A DNA stretch of 64,000 bases, taken from the NCBI GenBank assembly GCA_016710785.1, contig JADJUE010000003.1, positions 609,795 to 673,794 of the forward strand. The letters run 5' to 3'. The notes beneath the pieces were generated by a model. It saw only the letters and a list, made by a program, of their open reading frames with translations, ran no database searches and had not been told where the DNA came from. The stretch's first letter is position 1. Each line of letters starts with the position of its first letter. The DNA comes from Candidatus Epilinea brevis. GTDB lineage: Bacteria; Chloroflexota; Anaerolineae; Epilineales; Epilineaceae. Shown piece by piece: positions 35,001 through 43,500 of the stretch. The translations under genes and the position numbers were made by a program.

Positions 35001-36514
35001 ATGGTCGAGGCCATGGGATCGCCGATGGGTGAGGCGACGGTGATCCGGGCCCAGACGATGGGTTCGTCATCGGCGCTGCGCAGCACCTGCCCCCGCAGCT
35101 GGCCGACGTCGCTGACCGAGGCCACGGCGGCGTAGGCGTTGACCAGGCCCCAACCGCTGGCCCGGCCGGGCAGGCCGGCCCCGATGGGGGTGGCGCTGCG
35201 TCGCAGCAGGTCCTTGAGCGCTGCCGGTTTCAGGCCGGGTCTGGCCTGCAGGACCAGGGCGGCGACGCCGGCCACATGGGGGGCGGCCATGCTGGTTCCG
35301 GAGAGCCGGCCCAGCCCGCCGCCGGGCAGGGTGGAGGTGATGCCCACACCGGGCGCCACCAGGTCCGGCTTGGTTTCCTGCCAGGTGGAGATACCGCGGG
35401 CGCTACGGTTCCACACCGCGCCGTCCGCGGTGACGGCACCGACGCCGAGGGTGGAGGTGAAGGTGGCCGGAGCCAGGAGGGAGTCGGGGTTGTTGCCCAT
35501 GGCGGCCACCACGAAGATCCCGGCCTCCACGATGCGGTTCACAGCCTGCTGGTAGACACCGATCTCCAGCGGCGCATCGGTGCCCAGGCTGAGGTTCACG
35601 ATGTCCGGTCGGTCCTCACCCAGGTCGACGACCCATTCCAGGGCGGCCACCATCCAGCTGAGCGGGCAGCCGTCGACCTGACAGGCGCGTGCCGCGATCC
35701 AGCGAGCGCCGGGCGCCACACCGATCCCCGCCGGCGCCACGATGGTGCCCAGCACGTGGCTGCCGTGGCCCACGCTGTCCACGGGGTAGGTGTCGCCCAG
35801 GCCACAGAAGGCATCGATGATCCGATTGCACCACCAGTTCCGGGCATGACGGGGGCTGCCGCCGGGCTGCGTTCCGCGGTAGCTGGGCTGCAGCAGGGGG
35901 TGGTGGTAGTCCACACCGGAGTCCACCACGGCGACGGTCACGCCGCTGCCATCCACACCCAGCAGGCGACGGGCCTCGTCCACCTTGATCAGCCGCAGGT
36001 TCCATTGCAGCGGATCGGTGGCGACGCCGAGGATGCGGGCGGCCGGCTGCGGCGCGCTGGATGGCTCCAGCCGCAGCTTGCCGTCGGCGATGACCGCCCG
36101 CACTTCCGGCCGCTGCGCCAGGGCGCGCAGGGTGGCGTCCGATACGTCGACGGCGACGCCGTCGACGGACCACAGCGCCCGGCTCGGCCCGGCCCGGCCG
36201 GCGGCGGTCTCCTCCCCGAGGAAGCTCAGGAGCGGCCCGGCGCGGTGGATGAAGGCGGAGCGGCCCCGCGCCGCGTCGGTGGCCGACCGACCCAAGGCCG
36301 TCCGATCCGGCCGCGACGGTCGCAGCAGCACGATGACGGGCTGTCGGCCGGGATGCCCCGCCTGCTTCAAGGCCGGGTCGACGGCCGCCGGCGCCGCGCC
36401 GCTAGCGGGTGGCGGCTGGGGCAGAACCCGGGGCGCCGCCAGGACAGGGGCCAGGAGCAGGCTCCCCCCCAGGATCATGGCTGTCAGGACGGCCAGGGGG
36501 GCGCGGTGGCTCAC
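32096..36514 (-). CDS. Giant secreted S8 subtilase with C-terminal beta domains
   Basis: Exported subtilisin-like protease of 1,472 residues. The GTG at 36514 overlaps the cupin gene stop (GTGA) and starts a signal peptide ending near VLAA. The triad is D198 (VAVVDSGVDY), H250 (GHGSHVLGT) and S408 (SGTSMAAPHVAG). After the catalytic domain come carboxypeptidase-regulatory-like beta domains (residues about 440-620). Two similar alpha/beta modules follow, each starting (L/V)LxVDGD and containing GGxLxxGGRLxxSxxD. A DUF11-like conserved repeat (AVKFIINLANTGTEPSGRF) comes last, and the end is PELIFPWLGREPEPDP. The paired modules resemble a glutamine-amidotransferase-like fold, which is inference. 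Likely cell-surface or extracellular. Confidence 0.9.
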   Translation of the reverse strand: MSHRAPLAVLTAMILGGSLLLAPVLAAPRVLPQPPPASGAAPAAVDPALKQAGHPGRQPVIVLLRPSRPDRTALGRSATDAARGRSAFIHRAGPLLSFLGEETAAGRAGPSRALWSVDGVAVDVSDATLRALAQRPEVRAVIADGKLRLEPSSAPQPAARILGVATDPLQWNLRLIKVDEARRLLGVDGSGVTVAVVDSGVDYHHPLLQPSYRGTQPGGSPRHARNWWCNRIIDAFCGLGDTYPVDSVGHGSHVLGTIVAPAGIGVAPGARWIAARACQVDGCPLSWMVAALEWVVDLGEDRPDIVNLSLGTDAPLEIGVYQQAVNRIVEAGIFVVAAMGNNPDSLLAPATFTSTLGVGAVTADGAVWNRSARGISTWQETKPDLVAPGVGITSTLPGGGLGRLSGTSMAAPHVAGVAALVLQARPGLKPAALKDLLRRSATPIGAGLPGRASGWGLVNAYAAVASVSDVGQLRGQVLRSADDEPIVWARITVASPIGDPMASTIVSPSDGSFALDLHPGSYVILAEAFGFRSRSQRDVRISTGQTTRVTLSLDFDEPMGILEGRLLDAASGAPLDGAIRLADVPFTIDSSATFGFSQRLPERSYDLRVERFGYRVLTDTVKISAAAPSTRIYRLQRAPRILLVDGDAWIYSGAVDLYRAALDRMGYLYDVHSVSDDFAGPGKPGGPPTTATMARYDLVIWASPLSSPNKVMGAYELGGYLAGGGRLIVSGQDLLCQDSGREVPGKPCNENGPVLPYVRDQLLVKVVADTAIGATQLSGVAGGPLADLRFTLNDPGGLQNQSSPDALALRDEARGRLILRYGGGQGAAALVDTCTGYRAAVLGFGLEGIGDTAARARLLDRVIQALMAPAPAAGLHAAVSQSRLVEAAGGSADYRLTVLNTGALAAAYTVTLAAGSWPAELRQADFGAVSDGRLRLASCETAVLGLRVRIPADSAHGSSARTEILIQGADGGDPRRVAVETRTPAPLLVVDGDYGSDSEQRYLEALDALGLPYDQLELGLLQLRPSLPPTRTLRSYPMVLWFTGYSGLKMDRHFGPEIQRLMADYLDAGGRLLLSSEDYLYHWAATPYRDALLFHRERLGVETFEESAGQAHQGPLVGADKSIYQDLPPGCRLASRPQAEDFSDRLILRQVPLARAAIFNQLGEAVAAQYEQNAGYKTVFLAFDAATLAPSCAERVIGNALDWFNPWTSSALEQVDAAGRVLPPGTYRGGDRLRLRLRLSHTGPAAEAPVAVRWTLPRGATLEASPPLPPSWILDGADLRWSGTLPRFQEQTLQVNLRLDPDLPRALEQVSEVAIASDNQTLRRRTLWRVNAPDLRSSSKSVPDDQRMVRPGQAVKFIINLANTGTEPSGRFVLTDTLPAGLELLPERILAESGTVRLAGTNRLVWEGTGLLVGSSSSLVYSAQVASHRGGWLANRAELHESGLPSWWLEARVFVRPELIFPWLGREPEPDP

Positions 36515-37230
36515 GGCTGATCGATCGTGCCGACGGAGGTGGCGCCGGCCGGTTGGGGGGGCTCCTGGCGTCCGTGGGCCATGACCAGGACGGTGGCGCC
36601 GCGCTCCGAGCGCAGGCGCAGCGGTGTCGCCGCCGGGGCGATCAGGATCTGACTGCCCACGGCCACACCCGGCGCTCCTTCCGCGCCGATCTGGTATTCC
36701 AGCACGCCGCGATAGACGATGAGGACCAAGGGACCGGTGGCCGGGATGTAGGACTCGCTCTGTCCCCAGAGCCGTGTGGCGCAAACGGTGTAGGCGCCGC
36801 AATGGCCCAGGGCCTGCCAGCGGAAGGGCTCGGCGCGCAGCGCGTCCGCCGCGGCATGGGCCTTGTGGATCTCATGATCCAGGGCCATATGCGGCGGCAG
36901 GTGGCCGTTGACCACCGCGCCGTCCTCGACGACCGTCTCCAGGAGCAGCACCGTCGAGCGCATGCCGGCGGACACGGTGTGGCCCACCTTCCGCGGCACG
37001 CTGAGCAACTCGCCTTCGTTGGCCACGGTGCGCACCGTGCCGTTGTCCACCATCACCACCCCGTCCAGGATGAACAGCAGGGAGCCTTCCGCGCCGTCGC
37101 GATGCCAACTGCGCCGGTCATCGCAGATGAAGAGCGATGCTTTCAGCCGGTCCAGGCTGGCCAGATCCAGCGGTCGGTAGGGGGAGTCCAACTCCTCGGC
37201 CAGGCGGGCCAGGTCGATCACTTGCTGCAC
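36511..37230 (-). CDS. Bicupin-like protein
   Basis: Cytoplasmic 239-residue protein with two cupin-like halves. The first half has HRDGAEGSLLFILDG and a conserved-looking PRKVGHTVSAG, consistent with a cupin barrel. The second half (LVLIVYRGVLEYQIG, GSQILIAPAATPLRL) forms another. A metal set is only partly recognisable, so catalysis is uncertain; a small-molecule sensor is also possible. It starts at a GTG with GGAG 9 nt upstream. It is followed by the giant protease with a GTGA overlap, an odd pairing of a cytoplasmic cupin with an exported protease. Confidence 0.75.
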   Translation of the reverse strand: MQQVIDLARLAEELDSPYRPLDLASLDRLKASLFICDDRRSWHRDGAEGSLLFILDGVVMVDNGTVRTVANEGELLSVPRKVGHTVSAGMRSTVLLLETVVEDGAVVNGHLPPHMALDHEIHKAHAAADALRAEPFRWQALGHCGAYTVCATRLWGQSESYIPATGPLVLIVYRGVLEYQIGAEGAPGVAVGSQILIAPAATPLRLRSERGATVLVMAHGRQEPPQPAGATSVGTIDQP

Positions 37231-37347
37231 AGCCCATCACTCCTCGCCGCTGGGGCCTCGGGCGCTGTCGAGAGGTGCCCGGCGGGGCGTTGGGAGCGCC
37301 GGGGAACGGCCATCTCAGGACGGCCTTCGGGATCGGGACGGGTGAGA

Positions 37348-37366
37348 AGGGGGCCATCGGCCCCCT
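37348..37366. terminator. 8-bp GC hairpin in the cupin leader
   Basis: A perfect 8-bp stem (AGGGGGCC with GGCCCCCT) and 3-nt loop lies between the GT9 gene stop and the cupin gene. On the minus strand it sits downstream of the TATAAT that should drive the cupin gene, so it could attenuate that operon or end the ABC-GT9 transcript. No long T-run follows. Confidence 0.4.
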
Positions 37367-37387
37367 GGCTCCCCATCTGCCTGACGG

Positions 37388-37393
37388 ATTATA
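37388..37393 (-). promoter_or_regulatory. -10 hexamer TATAAT for cupin-protease operon
   Basis: A perfect TATAAT on the minus strand overlaps the GT9 stop region and lies about 158 nt upstream of the cupin start. It is the best promoter candidate for the cupin and giant protease genes. Confidence 0.45.
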
Positions 37394-37394
37394 G

Positions 37395-38627
37395 TTACCG
37401 GCCGCCGGTTCTGGCGCGCTCGACGGCATCCCGCCCGTGGGGGTGGCCCTGGGCCAGCGGCCGGGCGGCCGCAAGCACCCGCAGGCCTTCCAGGTCTCGC
37501 ACGCAGGGATGCGCAGCCAGATCCTCCCAGTCCAGGCGGCCGCAAGGCGCGCAATCCATGGTGCTGGCCACCACGCGATGGCGCGCGGCTGGGCCCCAGG
37601 GCCCGAAACGCGCCGCGTCGGCGGGCCCGAAGAGATGGACGCTGGGCACGGCCATGGCCACCGCCAGATGCAGGGGGCCGGAGTCCGGCCCCAGCACCAG
37701 ACGGCAGCGGTCGTAGACCGCGGCCAGGGTGCCGAGGTCTGTCCGTCCCGCCAGGTCCAGGACCGGCCGGTCGGCCAGGCGGGCGGCCAGCTCTGCCGTC
37801 AGCGAAGCCTCGCCCGCTGAGCCGGTCAGGACCAGGCCTTCGCCCGAGGGTAGGAGGCTCTCGACCAGCGCCGCCCAGGCTTCGGGCCGCCAGCGCTTGA
37901 CCGGCGCGCCGGAGCCGGGGTGGATGGCCAGCGGCCCGCTGAGGGGATGGGGCAGGCCGGCCAGGAGGGCCGCGGCCCTGTCCGCCTCCGCCGGCAGGAC
38001 GCGGAAGCCCAGCGGCTGCTCCCGGGGATCCCAGCCGCCCGCCGGGGCGTTCTGCCCTGCCAGGGCCGCGGTCAGATCCAGGTTGAGGGCCGCGCTGTGC
38101 CGGCCGGGAAGGCGCGGCGGCAAGGCGTGGGTGACGAAGGGGTCGAGGGCCGGATGGGCGTGCGCCGCGCGCAGAGGCAGGCGGCCCCAGGCGGCCATCC
38201 AGGCTGACCCGTGGTCATCGTCGCGCAGGATGAGCGCCGCGTCGAAGCGGCCTTGCAGCCGCCGCGCCTGCCGCCACAGCCTCATGATGGCCGCCAGGCG
38301 CCGCCCCCGCGGTCGGCGGTCGAACCAGGGGAAGGCGAAGGTCTCCACGGTCGCCCCGCCCGGCAACCGTTCGGCCACCGACCGCGCCCAGGGTCCGACC
38401 AGGAGGCTGAGGTGCAGGTCCGGCCGCAGCTGATGCAGCAGCCTGAGCGCCGGCCCGACGAAGAGCAGGTCGCCCAGATGATCGGGGCGGACCAGCAGCA
38501 GCCGCGCTCCCTCGGGCAACCGCCCCCAGCCGGGGACCAGTGGCAGGGGCCCCTGCCTGCGGGCGCCCAGAAGCCAAGGCGCCAGGCGCGCGCGCAGGGG
38601 GAGGCGGCCGGCAGCGGCGGTGTCCAT
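37395..38627 (-). CDS. Family 9 glycosyltransferase (heptosyltransferase-like)
   Basis: GT-B-fold transferase of 410 residues related to ADP-heptose:LPS heptosyltransferases. The N-terminal LLLVRPDHLGDLLFVGPALR, read in parts, is the family start. The C-terminal sugar-nucleotide site has IHPGSGAPVKRWRPEAW, LTGSAGE, LDLAGRTDLGTLAAVY and LGPDSGPLHLAVAMAVP. A CAPCG...C pair near the end is typical of the family. In a bacterium likely to lack LPS it more likely modifies another surface glycan. It follows the ABC exporter by 17 nt and is probably co-transcribed with it. Confidence 0.9.
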   Translation of the reverse strand: MDTAAAGRLPLRARLAPWLLGARRQGPLPLVPGWGRLPEGARLLLVRPDHLGDLLFVGPALRLLHQLRPDLHLSLLVGPWARSVAERLPGGATVETFAFPWFDRRPRGRRLAAIMRLWRQARRLQGRFDAALILRDDDHGSAWMAAWGRLPLRAAHAHPALDPFVTHALPPRLPGRHSAALNLDLTAALAGQNAPAGGWDPREQPLGFRVLPAEADRAAALLAGLPHPLSGPLAIHPGSGAPVKRWRPEAWAALVESLLPSGEGLVLTGSAGEASLTAELAARLADRPVLDLAGRTDLGTLAAVYDRCRLVLGPDSGPLHLAVAMAVPSVHLFGPADAARFGPWGPAARHRVVASTMDCAPCGRLDWEDLAAHPCVRDLEGLRVLAAARPLAQGHPHGRDAVERARTGGR

Positions 38628-38644
38628 GGGCGGGGGCGGGCGGC

Positions 38645-40453
38645 TCAGGCCAGGATCTCCAGGGCCGCCTCCAGCTGCTGCCGCTCGTAGAGGCGGAAAT
38701 AGGCGCCTCCGGCAGCCAGCAGGCCGGCATGGTCGCCCCGTTCCACCACGCGGCCTTCGTCCAGGACGAGGATCTCATCGGCATCCCGCACGGCGGAGAC
38801 CCGGCTGGCGATGAGGATGGCCGTGCGCGCCGCCAGATAAGGCTTGAGCGCGGCGAGGATGCGCGCTTCGGTGGCGGTATCGACGGCCGACAAGGCGTCG
38901 TCCAGGATCAGCACGCGGGCCTCGCGGATGAGGGCCCGAGCCAGGCAGACCCGCTGGCGCTGGCCGCCGGAGAGGGTCACGCCCCGCTCGCCGACGATGG
39001 TGTCGTAGCCGGCGGCAAAGGCTTCGACATCATCCGCCAGGTCCGCCAGGCGGGCGGCGGCGGCGATCTCCGCCCGGCTGTAGGCCTCCGGCCGCGGATC
39101 GAAGGCGATGTTCTCGGCGATGGTGCGACTGAAGAGGAAGGCATCCTGCGGCACATAGGCGATGGCGGCGCGCAGATCGGCCAGGCGCAGGTCCAGGACG
39201 TCGTGGCCGTCGAGGAAGACCTGGCCCTCGTCGGGATCGAAGACGCGCAGCAGCAGGCCGGCGATGCTGCTCTTGCCGCTGCCGGTGCGCCCCAGGATGC
39301 CCAGGGTGCGCCCGGGCGACAGGTCGACGCTCAAGCCCTCCACGGCCCAGGGAAGGTCGGGGCGGTAGCGGAAGCGCAGGTCGCGCAGGGTCACCTGGCC
39401 GCGCAACTGCTCTTGCGGCAGGGCCTGGGCCTGGGGCCGGTCGGCCACGGCCGGGGCGATGCCCAGGACGGTTTCCAGGCGCGCCATCGAGGCCGTCGCG
39501 CGCTGGAAGAGGTTCATCACCCAGCCCAGGGCGAGCATGGGCCAGACCAGCATGGCCAGATAGGTGTTGAAGCTGATGTAGGCGCCCAGGCTGATCCGTC
39601 CGTCCACGACCATCCAGCCGCCCAGACCCAGGCCCAGGCTGAAGCTGATGCCGGCCAGGAGGCCGATCAGGGGATCGAAGGCCACGTCGTAGCGCAGCAT
39701 CTCGCTGAAGCGGCGGCGGTAGTCCTCGTTGGCCGCGCCGAAGCGCGCCGCCTCACGGGCCTCGGCAACATAGCCGCGGACCACCCGCACCCCGGACACG
39801 TTTTCCTGGACCCGCTCGCTCAGATGACCGAAGGATTCCTGCACCTCGCCGTAGCGCTTGTGCAGCCGCCGGCCCAGCAGGTAGGAGAGCGGGCTGAGCA
39901 GGCAGAGCGGCAGGAGGACGACCAGGGCCAGCTGCCAGCTGACGGTGAAGGCCATCATCAGCGCCGCGCCCCAGAAGACCAGGACGGCGTCGAGGGCGGC
40001 CATCATGCCGCTGGCGGCCGCCACCTGGATGGCCGGCACGTCGTTGGTGGCAAAGGCCATCAGCGCGCCCACCTTGTTCTCCAGGTAGAAACGCGCGTCC
40101 AGCCGCTGCAGGTGGTCGTGCAGCCGCTGCCGCAGGTCGCGCTCGATGGCCCGCGAACTGCCGAAGATCAGCAGCCGCCAGGCGTAGCGGGCGCCCATGA
40201 TGGTCACGGCGATGCCGACGATGGCCAGGGCCCGGCGCTGCAGCCCCCCGGCGTCCAGGCCTCCTTCGCGCAGGGCGTCCACCGTCCTCCCGACGACGCG
40301 GGCGATGGCCAGCTGGCCGCCGTCGGACACGCACAGCGCCAGCATGCCCAGAAGGTACTGCCACCGCCGGGTGGCCAGAAGCGCCAGGAGGGAACGGAGG
40401 GCGGGGCCGGGGCGGGGGATGCGCAGGGCCGGGCGGGCGAAGGAGCGGGGCAT
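38645..40453 (-). CDS. ABC exporter, fused membrane and ATPase domains
   Basis: Type IV (MsbA/LmrA-like) half-transporter of 602 residues that would work as a dimer. Six membrane helices occupy about residues 30-310. The ATPase domain shows Walker A GRTGSGKSS, Q-loop YVPQDAFLF, signature LSGGQRQR, Walker B VLILDDALS and the switch-loop segment SRVSAVRDAD. The usual H-loop histidine position reads ASRVS, with Arg in place of His; this is worth noting because loss of that His can weaken ATP hydrolysis. The pairing with a glycosyltransferase suggests export of a lipid or glycan. The ATG at 40453 lies 7 nt after TACAAT, so the mRNA should be leaderless. Confidence 0.93.
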   Translation of the reverse strand: MPRSFARPALRIPRPGPALRSLLALLATRRWQYLLGMLALCVSDGGQLAIARVVGRTVDALREGGLDAGGLQRRALAIVGIAVTIMGARYAWRLLIFGSSRAIERDLRQRLHDHLQRLDARFYLENKVGALMAFATNDVPAIQVAAASGMMAALDAVLVFWGAALMMAFTVSWQLALVVLLPLCLLSPLSYLLGRRLHKRYGEVQESFGHLSERVQENVSGVRVVRGYVAEAREAARFGAANEDYRRRFSEMLRYDVAFDPLIGLLAGISFSLGLGLGGWMVVDGRISLGAYISFNTYLAMLVWPMLALGWVMNLFQRATASMARLETVLGIAPAVADRPQAQALPQEQLRGQVTLRDLRFRYRPDLPWAVEGLSVDLSPGRTLGILGRTGSGKSSIAGLLLRVFDPDEGQVFLDGHDVLDLRLADLRAAIAYVPQDAFLFSRTIAENIAFDPRPEAYSRAEIAAAARLADLADDVEAFAAGYDTIVGERGVTLSGGQRQRVCLARALIREARVLILDDALSAVDTATEARILAALKPYLAARTAILIASRVSAVRDADEILVLDEGRVVERGDHAGLLAAGGAYFRLYERQQLEAALEILA

Positions 40454-40460
40454 GGCCTTG

Positions 40461-40466
40461 ATTGTA
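40461..40466 (-). promoter_or_regulatory. -10 hexamer TACAAT, leaderless ABC exporter mRNA
   Basis: On the minus strand TACAAT is followed by 7 nt and then the ATG at 40453. No ribosome binding site fits between. The -35 is weak (TTGGCC at a long 19-nt spacing). Confidence 0.55.
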
Positions 40467-40542
40467 GAGCGGGGCCGGGCGGGAGGGCCAAGGGCGGCGA
40501 AGGACGAAGCGGTCGCGGTCTGGCTTCGGCATCCGGACTGAC

Positions 40543-40548
40543 TACAAT
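40543..40548 (+). promoter_or_regulatory. -10 hexamer TACAAT, leaderless recC mRNA
   Basis: On the plus strand TACAAT is followed by 7 nt and then the ATG at 40556. An out-of-phase-looking ATG overlaps the hexamer's last bases at 40547 and is in frame, but would lie upstream of the transcription start. With the divergent ABC promoter this packs two leaderless starts in 102 bp. Confidence 0.55.
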
Positions 40549-40555
40549 GCGGCCC

Positions 40556-43500
40556 ATGCCTGTCGACAGCCCCAAGCTCCAAGTCCAGTTCGCCCCGCGC
40601 ACGGAGGATCTGTTGGCCTCGCTGCTGGCGGACCTGGGCCAGGGCTCCGCGGACCCGCTGGTGCGCGAATGCATCGTCGTCCAGAACCGGGGCATGCAGC
40701 GCTGGCTGGAGCTGCAGCTCAGCGCCGGCCAGGGCGTCTGGGCCAACCCCTGGTTCCCCTTTCCCGAAGCCTTCGCCCGCAGCCTGTGGCGGCGCGTCGC
40801 CCCGCGGCAGACGGCGGCGGACGGCGACCGGGAGGACAAGGGTGCGCCAACCGATGTCGAGGCCCTGGGCTGGGCGGTGGCCGCCGCCCTGTCGGATCTG
40901 CTCGACGCGCCCGCCTTCAACCCCCTCCTCGCCTGGCTGGGCCCGGAGCGCGAGGCCGGCCGCCTGCTCAGCCTGTCGCGGCGCATCGCCCGCGTGCTGG
41001 ACGGCTACCTGCTGGACCGGCCGGACATCCTCGAGCGCTGGGAATCCGGGGATCCGGCCGCCCTGCTGCCGCCCGATCTCGCGGATCTGGGCAGCGAGGA
41101 CGCCGCCTGGCAGGCGCCGCTGTGGCGATCCCTCGTGGCGCGCTCGCCCCAACTGATCGACAGCCATCCGGCGCGCCTCGCGGTTGGCTTGATCGCCCGG
41201 CTGGAAGCCCTGACCCACCCCGCCGGCCCCGAGGACGCGCGGACGCTGGAAGTCCTGCGTCAGCGCCTGCCGCGGGTATCGGTCTTCGGCTTGAGCGCCC
41301 TCTCCGCGGTCTATGTGCGCATCCTGGACGCCTTGGCGCGCCTGGTCCCGGTGCGGGTCTACACCCTGGTCCCCTCGCCGGCGGATGCCGGCGCCGTCCT
41401 CGACCTGGCCCGCGGCCTGCGTGACGCGGGCTGGCGGCTCGATGGCGGAACGGCCCCCATCGCCGCCGAGGCGATGGGCCTGCTGGAGCCGCTCGTCGCC
41501 CATCCGCTGCTGCGGGATCAGGCGGCCGCCTTGCGCGGTTTCCAGATGCTCCTGGTGTTGTCCGAGGCGGCGTTCCGGGTGGCGGGCGACGCCGAGGCGG
41601 TCGTCTCCGCCAGCGCCGCCCCGGATGGCGCCGCGCCGATTCCCGGCTGCGACGTTCCCCTCGGCCTGCTGCATCGACTCCAGGCGGACATCGCCGCGGG
41701 GCGGCAGCCGGTGGCCGACGAGGGTCTGGCGGCGCGGCTGCAGGCCGGGCAGGATCGCTCGCTGGGTCTGCACAGCTGCCACGGCCCCTTGCGCGAAGCC
41801 GAGGTGCTGCGCGATCAGCTGCTGGCCGCCTTCGACGAGCTGCCCGATCTGGCGCCCCAGGACGTGGTGGTGATGGTGCCGGACCTGGAGGTCTACGCGC
41901 CCTTCCTGCAGGCCGTCTTCGGCAGCGGCGAGGCCGGGCAGGCCACCGCCATTCCGTTCCGCATCGCCGACCGACCAGCGCGGGGCGGCCGGGCCGGCAT
42001 CCTGGCCTTCGAGCAGGCCTTGCGCCTCCTGCGGGGGCGCATGACCGCTCCCGAGATCCTGGACCTGCTGGCGCTCGATCCGGTGCGTGCGGCCCGGGCC
42101 GTCGACGAAGAGGGTCTGGACAGCCTGCGGCGCTGGGTGCAGGACGCGGGCATTCGCTGGGGCATCGACGGCGCCCACCGCCGGCAGGTGGGACAGCCGG
42201 GCCTGGAAGGCAACACCTGGCGCTGGGGGCTGGCGCGCCTGTTCCTGGGCTGGGCCGCGCCGGGGGACGGTGCCATCAGCCTGGCCGCCGGCGCGGTGCT
42301 GCCTTACGGTCCGGCCGGCGCCGAACCCTGGCTGCTGGGCGCGCTGGCAGATCTCACCGACCTTCTGGTGCGCTGGAGGGGGCGACTGCTGGAGGCGCGC
42401 CTGACCATGGCCGCCTGGGCCGAGCAGCTGGGCGACTTCGGGGCCCAGCTGCTGGGCCCCGGCGAACCGAGCCAGGAGGAGCGACTGAGCATCGAACGGG
42501 CCCTGGGCAGCCTGGCGGAGCGCGCCGCCCGCGCCGGCTTCACCTCGCTGCTGGGGCTCGATGCCGTCAGCGGCCTGCTGTCCGCCGCCCTGGAGGAGGA
42601 TCCGCCGCCGCGCGGCTTCCTCGAAGGGGCGGTGACGGTCTGCGCCCTGCAGCCGATGCGCGCCATCCCCTTCCGCGTCGTGGCCCTGATCGGCATGAAC
42701 GACGGTGCCTTTCCGCGCGGCGACCGGCCCGCCGGCTTCGACCTGGCGGCGCGCCGCCCGCGGCTGGGGGCCACGATCAGCCGCGACACCGATCGCCTGC
42801 TCTTCCTGGAGGCCCTGACCAGCGCCCGGGAGCGGCTCATCCTCACCTGGACCGGACAGGATGCCCGCAGCGAGGCCCAGTCCCCGCCGTCGGTGGTGGT
42901 GGCCGAGTTGCGCGATGTGCTGCGCGCGATGCTGCCCGCACCGGCCGACGGCGTGGCCGGCGACGACATGGCGGAGGCCGGCAGCGAGCCGCAGCAGGAT
43001 GCGCTGGTGCAGCAGCATCCCCTGCATCCCTACAGCCGGCGCTACTTCGCGGTCAAGGACGACCGGCGCTGGTTCAGCTATGCGGCCGACTACGCCCGCA
43101 CGGTGGACCGGGGCGCGGCCGGCGGACAGCCGCGGCCGCCGCTGCTGACGGAGGCGCTGCCGTCGCGGCCCCCGCCGGATCCGCCGCGCACGCTGCGCCT
43201 GGAGCACCTGCTGCGCTGCTGGGAGAACCCGGCGCGCTATTTCCTCCAGGCGCGCCTGGGGATCAGCCTGCCCGGCCGCGAGGAACGGTTGGCCGACCGC
43301 GAGCCCTTGACCTTGGACCCCCTCCTGCGCTGGCGGGTGGGCGACGCCCTGGTGGAAGCGCTGCTGCAGGGCGCTGACCTGGAAGCCTCCCGTTCGCGCC
43401 TCGCGGCCCAGGGCCTTCTGCCGCTGGGCACGCCCGGAGCGCTGGCTGTCGCAGGCCTGTTCCCAGTCGCCCGCGAGATCGCCGACCTGGCGCGGCCGCT

